Source: JAVBRU01 sp031547595
GTDB lineage: Bacteria > Bacillota > Clostridia > Christensenellales > Aristaeellaceae
NCBI GenBank assembly: GCA_031547595.1
Contig: JAVBRU010000093.1
Span: 1 to 53,080, forward strand
DNA length: 53,080 bases
Reading direction: 5' to 3'
The notes beneath the pieces are model-generated. The model did not search any database, was not told the origin of the DNA, and worked only from the letters and a program-made list of their open reading frames with translations. Below, one piece after another: positions 30,172 through 39,508 of the stretch. Numbering within the stretch: the stretch's first letter is position 1; each line of letters starts with the position of its first letter. A program made the position numbers and the translations under genes.

Positions 30172-32325
30172 ATGCAGCAGATGATTCAAATTTTCGAAAA
30201 CGGCATCCATGTGGTGATAGAAATTTCAGACACCGGGGACGTATGGCTGAGGCATTGTTCGCCTTTGCCCTACGTCCCTGCGCTGATTGAGCCAGTGGAT
30301 GATGTGAAATACCGCCTGTGCGAGGTGCAGCTGGCGGGCTATAACCAGGACGACCATCACGGCAGCAAGCACACAGGCACCCTGCCGGGGCGGCAATTGC
30401 GCTATGAGCGGCACAGCGATACCCGAAGTGCCGCCGGGCGCTTATTGACGGTAGCGATGGTGGGGGAGGGGCTTCGCGTCACCTCCTGTTTGCAGTTTTT
30501 TGATGGCATTGCCGTGATACGCAGCCATACAACGGTGCAAAATATCAGCGAACAGCCCGTGGGGCTGGAATATGTCAGCTCCTTTTGCCTGACCGGCCTT
30601 TCCAAGGAGGGCGGGGATTGGGAGGAAGACAGCCGTCTGTGGCTCTGCTATAACTCCTGGTATGGGGAGCTTCAATGGCGGGAAAATACGCTGCCGCAGC
30701 TGGGGCTTTCGCACACCAACTGGGCATCCACCCAGCGCATCCAAAAGAGCGTGACGGGCACCTGGCCAACCGGCGAGTGCATGCCCATGGGATACTACGA
30801 GAACACCCACAGCAAGGCCGGCTGGCTGTGGCAGATCGAAAGCAACTGCTCCTGGTGCTTCGAGGTAGGCGATCTGGCCAAGACGCTGTATGTGCAGCTC
30901 TCCGGCCCTTCTTTTCAGGACAATCAGTGGTTCCAGCGCCTGCAGCCGGGTGAGCAGTTCCAAACCGTGCCCGCCGCCATTGCTCCGGGCAATCAGGGCA
31001 TGGAGCACGCGCTGCAGCAGATGACGCTGTACCGCCGCGCCCTCTGCCACCGCCCCACAGCCGATGCGCGGCTGCCCGTGCTGTTTAACGATGCCATCTG
31101 TGTTGACCTTGATCCCACGGCTGATAAGCTGCTGCCGTATATCGATCTGGCGGCGAAGGGGGGCTGCGAGGGCTTTTGCATTGATGCGGGCTGGTATGCC
31201 AGGCAGGATTGGTGGAGCGAGGCGGGCAACTGGCACGCGGATGAAGCGCGCTTTCCGCAGGGGCTTCGCGCGGTGACCGATGCCATTCGCGAACGGAATC
31301 TTTTGCCCGGCCTGTGGCTGGAGCCGGAGGTGATGGGGCTGAACTGTGCCTTGGCGGGCGCGTCTGATGCCATGGCCACCGCTGCCGCGCCCTTGCCCGG
31401 GGCGGCGCCGGAGAAGAAAGCGCTGAAGCAGCATCCATCAACAGAGCAGACGGCCGATGCGCCGGAGGAATGGTTTTTCACACGCCATGGGCACCGGGTG
31501 ATGGATCATGGGCGCTATCAGCTGGACGCGCGGCATCCGGATGTGCGCCGCTTCATGCATGAGGCGGTGGACCGCTGCGTGCAGGAATACGGCGCGGCAT
31601 ATCTCAAAATCGATTATAACATCAACGCTGGCCCTGGCACCGATCAAAAAAGCGACAGCCTGGGGCATGGCCTGCTGGAACACAGCCGCGCGGTGCTTGG
31701 CTGGCTGGAGAAGGTGACGGCGCGGCACCCGCAGCTGGTGATCGAAAACTGCGCCAGTGGCGGTCAGCGCATGGACTACGCCACCATGAGCCGCTGCGCC
31801 CTGGCCTCCCTGACCGATCAGGGCGACCGGTATGAGCTGGCGGCCATTGCCGCCGCCGCGCCCAGTGCCCTGCCGCCCGAACAATGCGGCATCTGGGTGT
31901 GCCCCATGTCGGGGGATACCGATGAGGAGGTTGTGTTCAGCCTGGTCAATGCCATGCTGCTGCGCATCCATTTATCCGCACCGTTGTCGGGGCTGTCAGA
32001 GCGGCAGCTTGCGCTGCTGCAAGAAGGAATCCAGGTATATCAAGCTGTGCGTCAGCAGATTCCGCACGCGCTGCCCTTCTGGCCACTGGGCTTGCCGGGG
32101 CGGCGGCAGGATTGGCTGGCACTGGGGCTGCGTGGCAATGGGCATACCTATCTGGCTGTGTGGCATGTGGACGGCGAAGACGATACGCTGCGCATCCCCG
32201 GCACGCCCGGACACGCAGCGCGTATACTGTATCCTGTTGATTTGCCGGGCGCGGTATCTTTTACAGACGATGCATTGCAGGTGTCCATGCCCAAGCGCAC
32301 CGCACGGCTCATCCAGATAAACTGA
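30172..32325 (+). CDS. Alpha-galactosidase, glycoside hydrolase family 36
   Basis: A cytoplasmic retaining alpha-galactosidase that removes terminal alpha-galactose, for example from raffinose-type sugars. The 717-residue product has the N-terminal beta-supersandwich, the TIM barrel, and a C-terminal beta domain. FCIDAGWYARQDWWSEAGNW, LPGLWLEPEVMG, the nucleophile Asp in YLKIDYN (about residue 481) and the acid/base Asp in ENCASGGQRMD (about 535) are all present. A low-complexity insert of about 35 residues rich in Ala, Pro and Lys follows the GLWLEPEVMG motif. The start is ATG at 30172; AGGTG lies upstream, with an alternative at 30181. No signal peptide. A weak -10 TATACT at 30145-30150 may give it its own promoter. 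Confidence 0.95.
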   Translation: MQQMIQIFENGIHVVIEISDTGDVWLRHCSPLPYVPALIEPVDDVKYRLCEVQLAGYNQDDHHGSKHTGTLPGRQLRYERHSDTRSAAGRLLTVAMVGEGLRVTSCLQFFDGIAVIRSHTTVQNISEQPVGLEYVSSFCLTGLSKEGGDWEEDSRLWLCYNSWYGELQWRENTLPQLGLSHTNWASTQRIQKSVTGTWPTGECMPMGYYENTHSKAGWLWQIESNCSWCFEVGDLAKTLYVQLSGPSFQDNQWFQRLQPGEQFQTVPAAIAPGNQGMEHALQQMTLYRRALCHRPTADARLPVLFNDAICVDLDPTADKLLPYIDLAAKGGCEGFCIDAGWYARQDWWSEAGNWHADEARFPQGLRAVTDAIRERNLLPGLWLEPEVMGLNCALAGASDAMATAAAPLPGAAPEKKALKQHPSTEQTADAPEEWFFTRHGHRVMDHGRYQLDARHPDVRRFMHEAVDRCVQEYGAAYLKIDYNINAGPGTDQKSDSLGHGLLEHSRAVLGWLEKVTARHPQLVIENCASGGQRMDYATMSRCALASLTDQGDRYELAAIAAAAPSALPPEQCGIWVCPMSGDTDEEVVFSLVNAMLLRIHLSAPLSGLSERQLALLQEGIQVYQAVRQQIPHALPFWPLGLPGRRQDWLALGLRGNGHTYLAVWHVDGEDDTLRIPGTPGHAARILYPVDLPGAVSFTDDALQVSMPKRTARLIQIN

Positions 32326-32348
32326 GAAGGGAGCTCCCCCGTACGGCC

Positions 32349-33788
32349 ATGAAAAAATCCACGCGCATCATTTCTGTATTATTGATTCTGTTTGGCAGTT
32401 TTCTGTTTCTATTAAGCAAAGAAATCGAACGCTCGTACGGGAATACGGGGTTCGACCGGCTGTTGTTCACCATGTTTTCGCCCGCCAAGGGCGCTAATCT
32501 GGAACCGATGTGGGATATTGCTCTGCACTGCATTTTGCCCGCGTTGGCTGCCGCGGCGCTTACAGGACTGATCGCCCGTTTTGAGGCGGCAAAAAAGCTG
32601 CTGCTGCCTATATCGCTGGCGGCATTTGTGGCGCTGTCTGTGCTAGCGGTATTCAGCTTTGGCATTGTGGATTACTTCAAAAACCAATCCATGCAGTCCG
32701 ACCTTGTGGCGCTGGAATATGTGGATCCCCGCACGGCGCAGCTCACCTTCCCCGAAAACAAAAAAAATCTGATCTATATTTATCTGGAATCGATGGAGTC
32801 CACCTATTCCGAGCCGCGCTACAGCGAGGGTACGGGCGATATCCTGATCCAGAACTTGACGAACCTGGCCAAGAAAAACACCAACTTTTCGCATACCGGC
32901 GGCGTGGGCGGTGCGGTATCGCTGACGGGCACGGGCTGGACGTCTGCGGCACTGGCGGCGCACAGCTCCGGCTTGCCGCTGCTGGTATCGATGGATACCA
33001 ACCTACTGGAAGGGTTTCGGGATTTTCTGCCCGGCGCATGGACGCTGGGGGATATTTTAGACGCGCAGGGGTACCGGCAGATGTTCCTGATCGGCTCGGA
33101 CGCCGATTACGGCAGCCGCGATCAATACTTTGCCCAGCATGGCGGCGCGGAAATCAAGGATTACACCACCGCTGTGGAGGACGGCATCATCGACGAGGGA
33201 TACTTCGTGTGGTGGGGGTTTGAGGACGAGCGGCTGTACGCGTATGCCAAACAACAGCTGCCGCTCTTGGCAGCAGGGGACGCGCCCTTTTGCCTCACCA
33301 TGCTCACTGTGGACACGCATTTTGAAGATGGATATCTTTGTCCTCTGTGCGAAGATATCTATGGCTTGCAGTTCAATAACGTGCTCTCCTGCGCGGACCG
33401 ACAGATTCTTGCCTTTGTGGAATGGCTGAAAACCCAAGATTTCTATGAGGATACCGTGATTGTGATCACCGGCGACCACATCAGCATGGATAACGCGTAC
33501 TTTGAAAAGGCAGGTATTATAGACGACGACCATCATTTGTACAATGTGTTCCTCAACGCCGCCGTCACGCCGAAAAATGCCAAGAACCGCATATTCAGCG
33601 CAGTGGATATGTTCCCCACCACGTTGGCCGCCATGGGCGTAAAGATCAAGGGCAACCGGCTGGGCCTTGGCGTCAACCTGTTTTCCGGCGAAAAGACGCT
33701 GCCGGAAATCTACGGCCTGGACCGTGTGAATGAGGAACTGACCCATTATTCGGCGTTTTATCACGAGAAATTACTGAATGTGGAGTAA
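32349..33788 (+). CDS. LtaS/MdoB-like sulfatase-fold membrane enzyme, 479 aa
   Basis: The product belongs to the alkaline phosphatase superfamily branch with LtaS and MdoB phosphoglycerol transferases. It has three N-terminal membrane helices (about 8-26, 50-72 and 82-108), where LtaS has five, then a catalytic ectodomain. Metal and active-site candidates are Glu in IYLESMEST, the nucleophile Thr in GTGWTSAAL (about residue 198), and Asp/His in ITGDHISMD (about 374). The substrate may be phosphatidylglycerol, giving glycerol-phosphate transfer to a cell-surface polymer or glycan. The gene lies 23 bases after the alpha-galactosidase gene. The ribosome site GAAGGGAG is about 15 bases from the ATG, which is unusually far. 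Its TAA stop is the start of palindromic element copy 2. Confidence 0.88.
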   Translation: MKKSTRIISVLLILFGSFLFLLSKEIERSYGNTGFDRLLFTMFSPAKGANLEPMWDIALHCILPALAAAALTGLIARFEAAKKLLLPISLAAFVALSVLAVFSFGIVDYFKNQSMQSDLVALEYVDPRTAQLTFPENKKNLIYIYLESMESTYSEPRYSEGTGDILIQNLTNLAKKNTNFSHTGGVGGAVSLTGTGWTSAALAAHSSGLPLLVSMDTNLLEGFRDFLPGAWTLGDILDAQGYRQMFLIGSDADYGSRDQYFAQHGGAEIKDYTTAVEDGIIDEGYFVWWGFEDERLYAYAKQQLPLLAAGDAPFCLTMLTVDTHFEDGYLCPLCEDIYGLQFNNVLSCADRQILAFVEWLKTQDFYEDTVIVITGDHISMDNAYFEKAGIIDDDHHLYNVFLNAAVTPKNAKNRIFSAVDMFPTTLAAMGVKIKGNRLGLGVNLFSGEKTLPEIYGLDRVNEELTHYSAFYHEKLLNVE

Positions 33789-33949
33789 TACTAATCTCAA
33801 CCTAAAATGGCTCAATCTCGCGAATCTTTTCGTCCCTCGCGTCGATTCGTCCACTTAGCGTAGCTCTACTACGCTGCGTTCCCTCATCTTAGCGAGGGGC
33901 AAAAATCTATCGCGATCTTATCGTCATTTTAGATTGAGAATAGTATAAT
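33786..33949. repeat. 164-bp palindromic element, copy 2
   Basis: This is the second member of the family at 21573-21737. The left end TAATACTAATCTCAACCTAA and the inverse of the right end agree at 21 of 24 positions. A central hairpin AGCGTAG-CTCTA-CTACGCT marks the middle. Again the first three bases are the stop codon of the upstream gene. The interior differs in sequence from copy 1 but keeps the palindromic layout and length. Confidence 0.75.
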
Positions 33950-33995
33950 AAACGGCAATCTTTTTCTTCCGGGCATAGCATAATGCCGCCGCCTG

Positions 33996-34004
33996 TGCTA
34001 AAAT
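33996..34004 (+). promoter_or_regulatory. Extended -10 promoter for the MFS gene
   Basis: TG-C-TAAAAT (33996-34004) is an extended -10 element; the matching -35 is weak. It lies about 30 bases upstream of the ATG. Confidence 0.4.
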
Positions 34005-34035
34005 AGCATCTGTTTGAGCATTTTGGGAGGAAGAC

Positions 34036-35286
34036 ATGAAGCGACTTACGAACCACCCCCTGTTCCAAACCCTGTTTTCATTGAAGGGCAACGCCAAAAC
34101 ACTGTCCTATCTGGAGCCGCTATGGGGCATCCCGTATAACCTGATCGCGCCCTTTGCCACGTTGTACATGTACGCGCTGGGCGTCAACGATATTCAAATT
34201 GGGCTGATCCTGTCGCTGTCGATGGTGGTGCAGGTGGCCTTTGCGTTCCTGGGCGGCATCATTGCCGATAAATGGGGGCGCAAAAATACCACCATTTATG
34301 CCGATCTATTGGGCTGGGTGCTGGCCTGCGTCATCTGGGCGGTATCGCAAAACTTCTGGTACCTCCTGATTGCGGTGCTGGTCAACAGCTTTGAGCATAT
34401 CAACCAGACGGCCTGGCACTGCCTGCTGATTGAGGATACCGAGGAAAAACACATCGTCAACATATACACCTGGGTCTATATTTCCGGCCTGCTGGCGGTG
34501 TTTTTTGCGCCCATATCGGGCGAGCTGATCCGCCATCATTCGGTGGTGCCCGTCATGCGCTGGCTGTATGCCATTTTTGCGGTCACCATGCTGCTCAAGT
34601 GTTATATTACCTACAAGCACACCAAGGAAACAGCGCGCGGCAAGCTGCGCATGGCCGAAACCAAGGATCAGTCTGTCTGGCAGATGGTGGCCGATTACAA
34701 GCAGCTTCTGCCGCAGATTGCCCGCGATAAAGACACGGTACGCCTGTTTGTGATGGCGGTGCTGCTCAGCGTTTCGGGCATGGTCAACAGCACGTTCCTC
34801 GGGCTGTATGTCAATCTCAGCTTGGGCATCCCGGAAAGCTATCTGGCATATTTTCCTATCCTTCGCGCGGTGATTATGCTGGTATTCTTCTTTGGCGTAT
34901 CCCGCTTGGTCGATCGCTTTGGCGTCAAGCGCCCCATGCTGGTGGGGTTGGTGCTGTACGTTCTGTCGCAGGTGTTTTTGCTGATCGCGCCCAAGGGCAG
35001 CATCGTGTGCGTGCTTCTGTATGTGCTGATGGAGGGGATCGCCGCTGCGCTGGTGGGGCCGCGAAAGGAATCGCTGTATGCCCTCAAAATCAACCCGGCG
35101 GAGCGCGCGCGCATCCTGGCGCTGCTGGTCACCTTCTCATTCGTTGCCTGCACACCCTTTGGCTATGTGGCAGGGCTGCTGTCTAGCGTGGACAGGCGCT
35201 TGCCCTTTGCGCTGGGCGCGGTGCTGTATGCCGCGGCGATCCCGGTGCTTGCCACGGTGAGTGAAAAGAGTAACTTTAATTCATAA
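34036..35286 (+). CDS. Major facilitator superfamily transporter, 416 aa
   Basis: The product has twelve predicted membrane helices in two halves of six, a central cytoplasmic loop with charged residues (about 195-225), and the MFS loop 2-3 signature GGIIADKWGRKNT (the GxxxDRxGRR-type motif). A partial copy in the second half reads VSRLVDRFGVKRP. GGGAGG lies 5 bases before the ATG. It is monocistronic, converging with the glycan utilisation operon across a bidirectional terminator. Substrate cannot be told; neighbours on both sides handle sugars. Confidence 0.92.
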   Translation: MKRLTNHPLFQTLFSLKGNAKTLSYLEPLWGIPYNLIAPFATLYMYALGVNDIQIGLILSLSMVVQVAFAFLGGIIADKWGRKNTTIYADLLGWVLACVIWAVSQNFWYLLIAVLVNSFEHINQTAWHCLLIEDTEEKHIVNIYTWVYISGLLAVFFAPISGELIRHHSVVPVMRWLYAIFAVTMLLKCYITYKHTKETARGKLRMAETKDQSVWQMVADYKQLLPQIARDKDTVRLFVMAVLLSVSGMVNSTFLGLYVNLSLGIPESYLAYFPILRAVIMLVFFFGVSRLVDRFGVKRPMLVGLVLYVLSQVFLLIAPKGSIVCVLLYVLMEGIAAALVGPRKESLYALKINPAERARILALLVTFSFVACTPFGYVAGLLSSVDRRLPFALGAVLYAAAIPVLATVSEKSNFNS

Positions 35287-35321
35287 AAAACGCTGGGGGC
35301 AAGAAGCCTCCAGCGTTTTTT
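35285..35321. terminator. Bidirectional terminator between MFS and GH31 genes
   Basis: A perfect 12-bp stem (35285-35296 with 35310-35321) with A and T runs on both sides. It overlaps both stop codons. Confidence 0.9.
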
Positions 35322-37363
35322 CATAGCACTCTGTGGTAGCCGGTGATCTGATAGCGCGGGTGCGCGCCCTCCATCAGCAGCGTGTCTGCGTCCAGCGTCA
35401 GACGGATTACCGATACGTCTTCTGTCTTGTATGCATTGGTGGTGCCGTCATCGCCAATCAGGGTGCAGGCGCAGGCCGCTTCGCCATAAGCGGTCAGTTC
35501 TATATCAAATACCGCATCATCAGCCACATGGGTGAGCGGCTGCGCCATGGCGAGCAGTGTGCCGTCCTTCACAAACAGCGCCACCTCGTCCAGGGGGATT
35601 GTTTTTTCAATCCACTGCCCGCCGGGGTATTTCTGGTTGGTATTATAGTCATACCAGGTACCCTCCGGCAGGTAGATGCGGCGGGTGTCGCCCCGGCCCG
35701 CGATGATGGGAGCGGCCAGCAGCCCTTCGCCCAGCAGAAATTCATCATCAATGCCGCGCGTTTCGATATCGTCCGTATAATCCATCACCAGCGGGCGGAC
35801 GGGGGGGATGCCCTCTGTATAATAACGATAAAAGGCAGTGTATAGATGAGGAATGAGCGCCATGCGCAGATTGAGCAGCTTGCGGCACATGGCCGTCAGC
35901 TCCGGCGCGTCGGGCAACAGCTCGCCCGCCATGTTCTTCTCGTAGTCAAACTGCATCCACGGCGGCTGCGGCACCATATAACAGTTGAGCACCGCCTGGG
36001 GTGAAACTACCGTGGCGGCAATGCGGCGCAGCAGCTCTTCGCGGCTGCCCGCTTGGCGCACCTCCGGCGTCCACAGGATGCCGCTGAACGCCGCGCCCGC
36101 CATGCCGCGCACAAAGTCCTGATGGTCGTACAGATCGCTGTACAGGCCATAAGGGTAGGGCGCGGCCAGCGCATGCGATTGGCGGCACTCGCCATAGGTG
36201 CGCTGACCTGCATCGTCATACAGGCGCTGCATGGTTTTTTGATAGAGCAGGCCGTACAGGGAGTGCATCTGCTCGCCATCCATGCCGCCGGGGAACTGCG
36301 TGAAGTTCGGGAAGCCCCAGTTGCCCATCATGTCCGAGTTATCACATTCGTCCAGCTTGAAGCCCGAAATCCCCTGCGCACGGAAGCCGTCGTGATAATC
36401 TCCAAAGGTTTTGCGCGCTTCTGGCAGTGAGAAGTCCGGCGCGAGGCCGTCCCACACGTAGCAATCGGCGGCATAGGGCTGCATGGGCGTAAACAACGGG
36501 CTGTCCGGGTGGATGTAGGCATGCTCCCACACGTTGACGTGGAAGCCCTGGCTGTTCAGCTGCTGCAAAAAACCATCCGGATCGGGATAGCGCACAGGGT
36601 CCCACACGTAGGTGCAGGAGTAGAAGTGTGATTGCCAGCCCGGCTCCAGCCCAAAGGTATCGCAGGGGATGCCCTGCCTTCGCAGCGTCTCTGCCAGCCC
36701 CAGGGTATGCTTGGCATCGCCGTGCATGTATGCGCGGTACATCACGCCCAGCCCCCACATCGGCACAAAAGCACCGCCGCCAGAGAAAAGATTGTAGCGC
36801 GCCACGGCATCGCGCAGGCTGTCGCCGCTGAACACATATAGATCCACGCCCTGCGCGGTGGGAATATCCACAAACACGTTGCCGCTGCCCTCTTTGGCCC
36901 ACCAGTGCCCCTTGGGCGTGCCCGCAGAAAGGAAATTCTCGGTATCCTGCCTGGAGCCGCGGGTTTTCACATGCCCCATGTGGAAGCTGGCATAGCGCGT
37001 GGTGTCTACCAGCACACCATAGCCCTTGGTGGATACATAAAAGGGCACGGGTGCATGGCTGTCGCCGTTGTCGGCTACGGGGTCGCAATTGGTGCGCAGC
37101 ATTTTCTTCAGACCGGTCTGCTCAAAGGATTTGAGGGTCAACCCCAGGCCATAGAGCCGCTCATCCGGGGAGAGAGGGATTTCCACCGTGCATGCGCCGG
37201 GGCGCAGCCGGAAGCCCACATCTTCCTCCATAAACGGACAGGCATAATCGGGCAGTGCATTCAGCGCGTCAAAGCGCGAAGCGGGCTGCAGCACTTGCAC
37301 AGGGGTGAAATCTTCCGGCGTGCCCAGGGTGATTTGATAGATGCCTGCGGCTAATTTCTTCAT
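35321..37363 (-). CDS. Glycoside hydrolase family 31 (alpha-glucosidase/alpha-xylosidase type)
   Basis: GH31 enzymes cleave alpha-linked glucose, xylose or related residues by retention. The 680-residue product without a signal peptide has an N-terminal beta-sandwich, the TIM barrel and a C-terminal beta domain. The nucleophile Asp is in GFKLDECDNSD (about residue 337); FVRGMAGAAFSGILWTPEVR and MQFDYEKNMAGELLPDAPEL follow in the expected places. It is the last gene of the importer operon; its ATG at 37363 overlaps the stop of the SGNH gene. Likely role: processing imported oligosaccharides in the cytoplasm. Specificity between alpha-xylosidase, alpha-glucosidase and alpha-galactosidase-like is open. 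Confidence 0.93.
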   Translation of the reverse strand: MKKLAAGIYQITLGTPEDFTPVQVLQPASRFDALNALPDYACPFMEEDVGFRLRPGACTVEIPLSPDERLYGLGLTLKSFEQTGLKKMLRTNCDPVADNGDSHAPVPFYVSTKGYGVLVDTTRYASFHMGHVKTRGSRQDTENFLSAGTPKGHWWAKEGSGNVFVDIPTAQGVDLYVFSGDSLRDAVARYNLFSGGGAFVPMWGLGVMYRAYMHGDAKHTLGLAETLRRQGIPCDTFGLEPGWQSHFYSCTYVWDPVRYPDPDGFLQQLNSQGFHVNVWEHAYIHPDSPLFTPMQPYAADCYVWDGLAPDFSLPEARKTFGDYHDGFRAQGISGFKLDECDNSDMMGNWGFPNFTQFPGGMDGEQMHSLYGLLYQKTMQRLYDDAGQRTYGECRQSHALAAPYPYGLYSDLYDHQDFVRGMAGAAFSGILWTPEVRQAGSREELLRRIAATVVSPQAVLNCYMVPQPPWMQFDYEKNMAGELLPDAPELTAMCRKLLNLRMALIPHLYTAFYRYYTEGIPPVRPLVMDYTDDIETRGIDDEFLLGEGLLAAPIIAGRGDTRRIYLPEGTWYDYNTNQKYPGGQWIEKTIPLDEVALFVKDGTLLAMAQPLTHVADDAVFDIELTAYGEAACACTLIGDDGTTNAYKTEDVSVIRLTLDADTLLMEGAHPRYQITGYHRVL

Positions 37364-37989
37364 GACAGGTCCTCACTTTGTAAAAAGTCAATCAGCGCGT
37401 CTGCAATCAGGCGCTGCCCCGCGCTGTTGGGGTGCAGGCCGTCGGGGCAGTAGGCCGCTTTGTTCTCAGGATCGTCCGGTGCAATGCCCACCTGATCATA
37501 GGCATTCAGTATAAGAAGCCCATGGCGCTTGGCCGCGTGCCGGATGGCCTGTACATAGGCGCTCAGCGGCATGCCGCCAGCGCTCAGCTGCTCTCCCTTT
37601 TCGCGTTTCACGGGTGTCAGGATCACGATGCAGGCATGGGGATATTGCCGCTTGAGGCCGCTGTACAGTACTTCCAGCGCGCCGCAGAAGGTATCGGCCG
37701 TAACATCGCCTTCCTGTCCAAACGCACCGCCTACGCCGTAATCATTGGTGCCGCCAAACACACATACCAGCTGTGCGTCCCGTTCCATGGCTGCATAACG
37801 GTCTACAAACGCGCCGCTTCGCCCCGGCACGCGGGCGATGCAGGTGCCGCCGATGCCATGGTTGAAGGCATTTTGAAGCCCCAGCTTTCGCTGCACAACA
37901 TACAGATAGGTGTTTTCAATCTGCTCTACGCCGGTGCCCTCCGTGATGCTGTCACCCAGGAAAACGGCGGTTTTGCCTTGCCAATCCAT
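37360..37989 (-). CDS. SGNH/GDSL hydrolase (probable carbohydrate esterase), 209 aa
   Basis: A cytoplasmic single-domain serine hydrolase. Block I is FLGDSITEGTG with the nucleophile Ser at about residue 13; block II Gly is in GIGGTCIA; block III Asn is in FGGTNDYG; block V is YCPDGLHPNSAG with the catalytic Asp and His. AAGGAGG precedes the ATG. It lies between GH32/GH43-like and GH31 genes with a 3-base gap and a 4-base overlap, so it is firmly part of the operon. It probably removes acetyl or other ester groups from the imported oligosaccharide. Confidence 0.92.
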   Translation of the reverse strand: MDWQGKTAVFLGDSITEGTGVEQIENTYLYVVQRKLGLQNAFNHGIGGTCIARVPGRSGAFVDRYAAMERDAQLVCVFGGTNDYGVGGAFGQEGDVTADTFCGALEVLYSGLKRQYPHACIVILTPVKREKGEQLSAGGMPLSAYVQAIRHAAKRHGLLILNAYDQVGIAPDDPENKAAYCPDGLHPNSAGQRLIADALIDFLQSEDLS

Positions 37990-37992
37990 GGG

Positions 37993-39495
37993 CTATTCCT
38001 CCTTATGGCGATAGATACGCAGATTCTCAAACACTGCCGCACCATGCTCTGTAAACAGCGCCACATGCCCCGCCGCGCGGAAGGGCTCGTAGCACTGGAT
38101 CAGCAGGCAGTCGTCCACATACAGCATAAACACGTTGCCCTCCATCACCAGGCGCAGATGATAGGAAACACCCGCCTGTACTGGGAAGGTGCGGCACTCC
38201 ACCAGCGGGAAATCCCGCGCGCGGGTGAGCTCCGCCTGCCCGGCTTTTTGATCCAGCAGCGCCACGATGCCGCCGCCGTCAATGTCCTCGCCCAGGCGAA
38301 CCATGATACCGGTGCCGCGCGCGTCCTTCAGGGTGACATCGCAGGTCACCATGCCATCGCTCACGATGCAATCCAAGGGCAGCACAGCCCAGTCCGATGG
38401 GCAATTGCCTGTGATGTGAGCATCCGCAACTTGCCAAGGCGCAATGCTGCCCCAGCAGCCGCTCGAAACATCCATCTCGTTTACAGGTGATACTTGCTCA
38501 TACTGTGCGTTCAGCGGCGCATACCACATCGCGCGCAGATGCCCTGCAGCATCGGTCTCCAGCCGGTGGGGGAGGGAGATAGCCCCGTGCGGGCAGCCGT
38601 CCTTCATCTCGCCCTGGGTGTAGAACAAAATGCGCTCGCCCTTCCATTCCACCGTCTTGCCGCAGTAGCCCTGCGCGTGGATGGAGCCAAACAGCACGTC
38701 ATCTCCCGGCATCAGGGCATAGGGGCCTTGCACCTTGTCGGCCACGGCATAGAGGGTGGCCTCGCGCAGCAGGGGATCGGACACACAGCCGCGGTGGCCG
38801 TAGCGGTTGCCTGTCAATAGCAGCATATACCACTTGCCGTTCAGGAAAAACACATCCGGCACTTCCACGCATCCCAAATGCTCCGGAATGAAGCAAGGGG
38901 GATACTGCTCCCAATGGATTAAATCATCGGAATGGCACAGGGGGATGACAGAGGTCTCGGCGGGGGTATCAGCGTGCCGCCGCGCGGCATAAAAGCCCCA
39001 GTAGCCGTTGCCGTCCGGGTCTGCCACCACGCACATATCACGTCCGTCCACAATGGGATGCCCGTGCCCGTAGGGCTTGACCGGCTGAAACTCGTTGGCA
39101 TAATACCGCGCATCGGGCAAAAACAACGCGCCGTCGCCGTAGCGCTGCCAGTGGAGGCCATCCGTTGATGTGGCCAGCGCCACGCGGTTCACATAGCCGT
39201 TTTCCACGCTGCTGCGGGCGGTATAATAAAGATAATACACGCCGTCCTTTTCAAACACGCAGCCCGTCCATAGCTCCATATCGTCCACTGTGCCCGGCTC
39301 GCCCTTGAAAAGCGCTGGGGGCAGGGTTTGCCAATGCACAAGATCGGTGGACACGGCTTGCCCGAGAGTGCCCTGCCAGCTCTCCGGGTGGGTGCTGCCG
39401 GGGCGCAGCAGCTGCAAATGGATGCAGCGCAGCGTATCGCCCTGCGTAAAATACCAGGTATCCCACACATACATGCCATCTGGATGGTATAGCAT
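37993..39495 (-). CDS. Five-bladed beta-propeller glycosidase, GH32/GH43-like, 500 aa
   Basis: The N-terminal part is a beta-propeller: MYVWDTWYF with a candidate nucleophile Asp (residue 12), a transition-state Asp probably in CVVADPDGNGYWGFYAAR, and an acid/base Glu in CVEVPDVFF (about residue 211). This spacing recalls GH32 (fructan-cleaving) and the related GH43/GH68 group. The C-terminal 180 residues form a beta-sandwich as in GH32. The GH32 WMNDPN box is not present, so fructan activity is not assured. No signal peptide. The ATG at 39495 follows GAGGAGG. It lies 13 bases downstream of the second permease gene. Confidence 0.82.
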   Translation of the reverse strand: MLYHPDGMYVWDTWYFTQGDTLRCIHLQLLRPGSTHPESWQGTLGQAVSTDLVHWQTLPPALFKGEPGTVDDMELWTGCVFEKDGVYYLYYTARSSVENGYVNRVALATSTDGLHWQRYGDGALFLPDARYYANEFQPVKPYGHGHPIVDGRDMCVVADPDGNGYWGFYAARRHADTPAETSVIPLCHSDDLIHWEQYPPCFIPEHLGCVEVPDVFFLNGKWYMLLLTGNRYGHRGCVSDPLLREATLYAVADKVQGPYALMPGDDVLFGSIHAQGYCGKTVEWKGERILFYTQGEMKDGCPHGAISLPHRLETDAAGHLRAMWYAPLNAQYEQVSPVNEMDVSSGCWGSIAPWQVADAHITGNCPSDWAVLPLDCIVSDGMVTCDVTLKDARGTGIMVRLGEDIDGGGIVALLDQKAGQAELTRARDFPLVECRTFPVQAGVSYHLRLVMEGNVFMLYVDDCLLIQCYEPFRAAGHVALFTEHGAAVFENLRIYRHKEE

Positions 39496-39508
39496 CGTTT
39501 TTGCCTCC

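Noticed and set aside
33786..33949. Palindromic elements as CRISPR repeats or insertion sequences
   Set aside because: There are only two dispersed copies, no spacers and no transposase; the structure is a single long palindrome.
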